Source: Monarcha castaneiventris obscurior (lineage: Eukaryota > Chordata > Aves > Passeriformes > Monarchidae). Taken from it: a DNA stretch of 64,000 nt. This document shows positions 58,851 through 64,000 of this stretch, piece by piece (the stretch's first letter is position 1; every line of letters starts with the position of its first letter). A model generated the notes under the pieces. That model was not told the DNA's origin. It saw only the letters and a list, made by a program, of their open reading frames with translations, and made no database searches. The stretch lies in contig JAMPIT010000379.1 in NCBI GenBank assembly GCA_026261815.1, forward strand, positions 19,518,501-19,582,500, read 5' to 3'. A program made the translations under genes and the position numbers.

Positions 58851-61800
58851 ACCTTCGTGTGCTTAGTGAGTAGTGTGACACAGCAGAGCAGCTCTGGAGG
58901 AGCAGCTGTGCTGAGGAGCGCTGCTGCAAAGGCTTCAGGGGCATTACTTATCTCTGGTCTTCATCTCTGAGCTCTGGGTAGGTCTGCTATAGCTTTACTT
59001 GGGAGTGTGTGCTTCTGCAGTGAATTTCCTGTACTTACTGGCTGAGCTTGGTTAGACTGCCCAGGATTCCTTCTGGCTGAACTGACAATAGAAGCTGTGT
59101 TTCAGGAACATGCCAGTCACTAATAGGCCTCAGGTCCACAGCACCAGGTTAGATCTAGCCTAAGTAAAGCACCTTTATATGTGGGTAGTGGGGGATGTTG
59201 AGTCCTCAGCACCCACACAGTTTTGCCTGTGCTGGGCTACACTACTTGCTCTAGTTACAGTGCCATGAAAAAGGACAACAGAGGGTCTGGAGCAAGAGCT
59301 GAGGAAATGAGTATTAGCTGCATAAATACCAAATTTCTGACACAATTTAGCATGTGATTTCTGTTGGTGATTTATATGGGGTAAATATTCAAACTCTTTC
59401 ACTGATGGAAATACAGAGAATATGTCTACTATATGATGGCACCAACAACAGATATAAATACTTGCTTGGATGCTGTGGAATTTTGTATGTATGCTGTGAA
59501 GATTTCTTGGAGAAATAATGGAAGACACGGATAGTGCACTATCCTTGTTAATTTTTTTTTTTTGACAAAAGCACCAATGTTTTCAATAACTTTTTATGGT
59601 AAAGAATGAAATTACTAAATACATCCATGTAGCATTTTGATGAAAAGAACTATGCTGGAGACAGAGCATACTGAATATGTGTTGTGGTGTCTGTCGAAAA
59701 CCATTGAAAGGTCTGTGACTGCAGACTGAGGTTTATTTTAACTGAGGTCTAAAATACTAGCCAACTAGTAATCTCCTTGGTATTTTCAGAGCACAGCATA
59801 TATGTTCCCAAGTACATAATTACATTTTCTGGCAGTGTTAGAACTCTTTTGGAAGCCATATCTAATATTTTTGTGATAATACCTTTACTTTTACTAAGTT
59901 CTTGCATGCATGAATAGTGTTTGAAACAAGAAGAGTGACTGAAGTAGGGCTTGGTGTAGCTTAGTTTTCAGCCATAGTCTGTGCTTCACCTTTTGGTATT
60001 TTTTCTCTTCTACTTGTGACTCCTTTGCTTTGCTTTGCAGATAGATTCCACTCTTAAACTCTCTTCTTTTAACTGCTCCCTCTATGCCAAAGAAAAGGTG
60101 GAAGAGGGAGGAGTGGAGAGTTGGAAGAATGTCAAGAATGAGTTGTAGAGTAACCTGCAGGTTATACAGTAACTTTTTAGTTTTGGATTAAATTTCTTGT
60201 GGGGATGAAAAACTACCAAAAATAATAGGCACTGAGAGGTAAAAATGGGTAAGAAAATGTCAACTGGAATAGATGCAAGGCAATTCTGTAAGAAGAAAAT
60301 TAAAGAACAGTAAATTCCTATGTTCAGAGCTAAGGCATGTGCTGTCCCATTGGTTGCTAAAAGGGAAACAACGAGCTTCTACTGTTATGCTTTGTCATGT
60401 TCTGATGGGGATAACATCAGTGGTTATGAGCTGTCAGTTACATGCAGAGTGAGTTTCTATGCCCTTGATTTAGGTTTGGGTTGGTCTGGTGCTTTTTGTG
60501 ATGGGAAATAAATACTGTAGATATGGTGGAAGGGAAGCCTATTTAAGAACACTCTTCTCACTACAAAAATTTATCCCTGAAGCCACTTCTTCAAATTCTA
60601 TAGTAAATGAATTTTCCAGTTGGGTACAGCTATATAAGTATTAGATAATAAACAGTAAAAGCTTTCTGAAGCATCTGCTACCCTTCTTGTTTCAGTAAAG
60701 CAAATATGTTAAACTGCTCCTTGCTGAACGTGAGTCTTTCTACACGTATCCATAAGGATGTCAGCTGCTTCTTCTTCCTCTCACCCTGTGTTGCCATGTA
60801 GTTTATATTTAACACCTTCCCTGTAAAAGTAGCACTTTGGTGAGCTTTAAAAAAGCTCCATAAAGTTAGGATGGGTTTGAAATTCCTTCTACTGGCTTAC
60901 ATTTACTTACATTTTACTTAAGCTTTCAAGACTTCTCCAGTTTTAGCTATATTAAAGTAGCTGTTTAACTAAAACACTGACTGTTACCACCTATCGCAGT
61001 GTTTCCCCCCAGCTGATGATCTTCTAAAAAGTCCTTACTGTTTACAGCCATCATGCATCCTACAATTAACCATTTACCATGGTGAAAATAACCATGCAGT
61101 CAGTCAGCATCTCACAGTGTTACAGTGAGTTACAAAAGTTCATAAAACTTCAGTGAACATAATTCATCATATTCTTGATGTCTGTTCACAGGGTTGTTTT
61201 GTCAATTTTCATCACTTCTTGGGTATGTCTTTCATCTGGGCCTGTTTTTTTTTTTTTTTTGTACAAGTGTCCTATCCTCAGGCTTCAGAACACAGCTGTG
61301 AGGTATTGCTTATGCTTTCTGGAACTGACTGTGTTGATTTTTACAGAGACTTGCATGCAATATTCCCAATAGCTTTATGAAGCTGCAAGTGTGTAATTTG
61401 TTATTGTGATTTTCAGGCTAGATGATGCTGTCATGTACTGTGGTGGGGATGAGGCAAAGGATAACAAGTGCAAGATTAAAACAGCCCTTGGTGGAAGAAG
61501 AGGGTTCCTGGCTGATTTTGTTTGGGTTTTTAAGGAGTTAAATTCAGCTTGCTGTAGAAACAACTACTTTTCAGAACTATATGAACAGCTAAACTTGCTT
61601 ACAAAAAATGTAGTGCTGGTCACAGCTTCTGTCATGATACAAGGGAGGGGCATAACACAACTTGATTAGGACTTTACAATAAAGACAGGTATCTTTGTAT
61701 TTGAAGAAACCAAGATTGATGGATTTACCAGGACACATATATATTTCATGTAGGGATAAAACCCCACTCGACTGACTGTTACAAAAGAAAAGAGAATTGT

Positions 61801-62132
61801 GTATTTTTCCTACTTTTCCGTGGCACTATAACCCTCAGTCAGATATTGTTTAGACCTCAAACTGATACCCTGATTAAAAGATTGAAGTTCCTTGGTGAAC
61901 CTTTAACCACTTTATTTTCCCCATTCCCTATGTAATCTGGTATTGAAGATGTTGTAGGTTCTTAGAAGTCCTGTGAAAACACTGCAGCATCTGAGGGTCA
62001 GCCTCTTCCCCATTCATTAAATTTACCTCTCCAAGAGAGGATCCCAAAGACAAGCAGATCCTCACATTCTCACTGTATGCTCTGTCACTGAGCCTACAAC
62101 TCTAGGCAATGTTTTGTGTATTGCTGTTGTCA

Positions 62133-62166
62133 ATTTGCCTTTTTTTTTTTTCTTTTCTTTTTTTTG
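62133..62166 (+). repeat. T-rich simple tract
   Basis: Runs of T broken by single C bases (TTTTTTTTTTTTCTTTTCTT and on). Confidence 0.8.
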
Positions 62167-62298
62167 AATGGGCTGGGGAAGAAGGTTTTGTGGTGTCTAC
62201 AGATCTCTGCCTGAAAACCCTTTTGAGTCTCAGTGTGATGCATTGACTTATTGAAAAAATACCAATCTGAAGTGCTGATTTTTTTCATTTGGGAAATA

Positions 62299-62315
62299 AC
62301 TGATGATGATGATGA
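62299..62315 (+). repeat. Short (TGA)n microsatellite
   Basis: About five TGA/GAT units in tandem (TGATGATGATGATGATGG). Confidence 0.8.
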
Positions 62316-64000
62316 TGGTAGCAACATCTAAATAAAAATGGTCCATGAAAACAATTAACTCCCCCACAAATAAATGGTCTGCATGAGGAAAGTTCTTTAC
62401 TTTCTTGTGTTTCACTGGTGTAGTTGTTGGATGAGATCAGCGAAATAGTTTTCACTTTCTTGGGAAGGGATTTTTCAGAGAAGGTATGGTAATCAAGTTG
62501 AAAAGCAAGTTGATAATAAATTTGGCATCAGTTGGTGGTCTTCTGTCAGGGTTAGTTGATGCTAGATGTAACTCTGTAGTCATGGCAATATACCACTTTT
62601 TCATGAATGAAAAATAGAAAAAATTGAGAGCAATTGGGAGCAATAGATAGTGTGAGTAAGATTGTGTTGGCAAAATGTCTTACGTATAGCCGAGCCCTCT
62701 GTTGCAAGAGGCAGTTAAACAGTAATGTGCTTCCAGAAAAAGCCTTTTCAGAAGAATTAAGGTTAAAGTTGTGAGGAATACTCTGGGAACAAAGGGAGTT
62801 CAAGATACTTTCTTTTCCCCACCTTCCTAGTATGTCAGTCTCTGCAGTGCTGTTTCCTCTGTCATGTTACCTAACATAAGCAACAAATCCAGCTCTCTAA
62901 TAGCAATCCAGATTGTATCAGTAGATTACCACTGCTTTCTTTACAATCCTTGAAAGCTATGGCCTAATCGCTTATCCTGTCTACTTTCTGTCTTTTTTAA
63001 TTGATCTGGATGAGCAGTCAGTGTCAGAAAACATAGTGAAAAAATATTTTCTTCTTCTCTTATTTTGGCACTATTTCCAGTGCTAATATATGTAAAGAAA
63101 ACAGAAGGTAAGTTCACTACAGACAGCTGTATCTAATGCAAAGTTTTGTATCTTTTCCCTCAGCGCACCATATGTGTGTCCTTTTCTATAATGACCTGTT
63201 CAGTGGCTTCTGTCAGTGAACTAACTACTCATTATTTCCTGTGCCATCTCCTACTAAGTAATGTCTCCTTTTCTGCCCCCCAAATCAGCGTATTTCTAGT
63301 TGTAGAAAAAGAGTGAAACCTGTCAAACTAAGGGTGTTTCTAGCTTAGACATGTTCTCTCTTTCTGGTGGTGTACCCCTACCTCTTGCCTTCAAAACTGA
63401 AAATCATTGTATCTGGCTTTGGTTATCCTTTTTCCTGGGAACAAATGCAGTAGAATATAAAATCCTTTCACAATGTTTTTGATAGCTTTTGTTAGTGGTG
63501 TAAAAGCCTGCACAACCACTTCATTTTATTTTGCACTGTCCTTATCTCTCCTCAGATCAACATAGTGTGAATTTTAGTGCTGATAGTTAATCAGCTTCTT
63601 TGAATTATTTTATTTCTTATTATTTTGGCTTTGCTCGTTGTTGACTTCTGTTAAAGATCAGATTACTGATAGCCTTTTATCCATGCAGTCTGGAAGAATG
63701 GGTAAATGCTTGAGGTTAATTGACATTTGCGTTATTAACTTACGCCTCTTAGAAATCAACTAAAGTGTAAAAAAGGTAACCTTAGATCAGAGAACAGTTG
63801 TAGTCAGATGGCTTGGTCTGGAGACGTAGAATATTATTGCTTCTAATTAGCTTCTTTTTTTTTTTTCCAAAGTTCTGCCTTACCTGTCTATACTTTCCCC
63901 CTTTGCAACACCCCCCCAGTCTACCAGTATGACGGCATCCATAGCTGCTTTCAGCCTCCTAGCAAGGTCATCTGGCTTTAGGTTGACCAGAGCAGGTCAG

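Larger units (their letters stand above)
57641..64000 (+). other. ZBTB10: ZBTB10 intron 2, 5' part
   Basis: Starts with the strong donor GTAAAT and runs to the end of the window without an exon I can recognise. No frame carries a C2H2 finger or the acidic linker expected next. It is AT-rich except for a GC-rich block near 58.65-58.85 kb. Short T-runs lie at about 59549, 61242 and 62140, and a (TGATGA) run at about 62301-62315. Confidence 0.8.

Overview
The window looks like a stretch of bird genome. The support is several copies of the CR1 LINE 3' end, with its typical tail of ATTCTATGATTCTATG-like octamers, and two very old MIR-like tRNA-derived SINEs. Most of the sequence is AT-rich and non-coding, with one sharp CpG island near 48 kb.

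The one gene that can be supported is the 5' part of ZBTB10, on the + strand. Exon 1 (coding 48729-49655, residues 1-309) starts inside the CpG island. Exon 2 (56743-57640, residues 310-608 plus the first base of codon 609) carries the BTB/POZ domain. The two exons join in frame across an intron of 7,087 bp with GT...AG ends. Exon 2 ends at a GT donor in phase 1. The C-terminal exons, which carry the C2H2 zinc fingers in this family, are not in the window, so the gene continues past 64000.

Layout: 1-47665 has no recognisable gene and reads as intergenic DNA. It holds CR1 fragments near 8.6, 22.8, 27.4, 30.6, 36.7, 44.6 and 46.2 kb, MIR-like SINEs near 7.95 and 21.3 kb, short tandem duplications, and a decayed open frame on the minus strand at 43.4-44.2 kb. 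A CR1 tail at 47.67-47.80 kb is followed directly by a TTCCCG-type hexamer array, then by the CpG-island promoter with a GGGGC array. Intron 1 is 49656-56742. From 57641 to the end is the start of intron 2.

Most notable are three things. The ZBTB10 N-terminus is built from two tandem copies of one ~70-residue module. A segment with a hAT-transposase/TTF-type zinc-finger signature (C249, C252, H294, H299) follows just before the BTB exon. The promoter is unusually repetitive and could form G-quadruplexes. I saw no tRNA, rRNA, CRISPR array or intact mobile element. No database search was possible; family calls rest on recognising the sequences.
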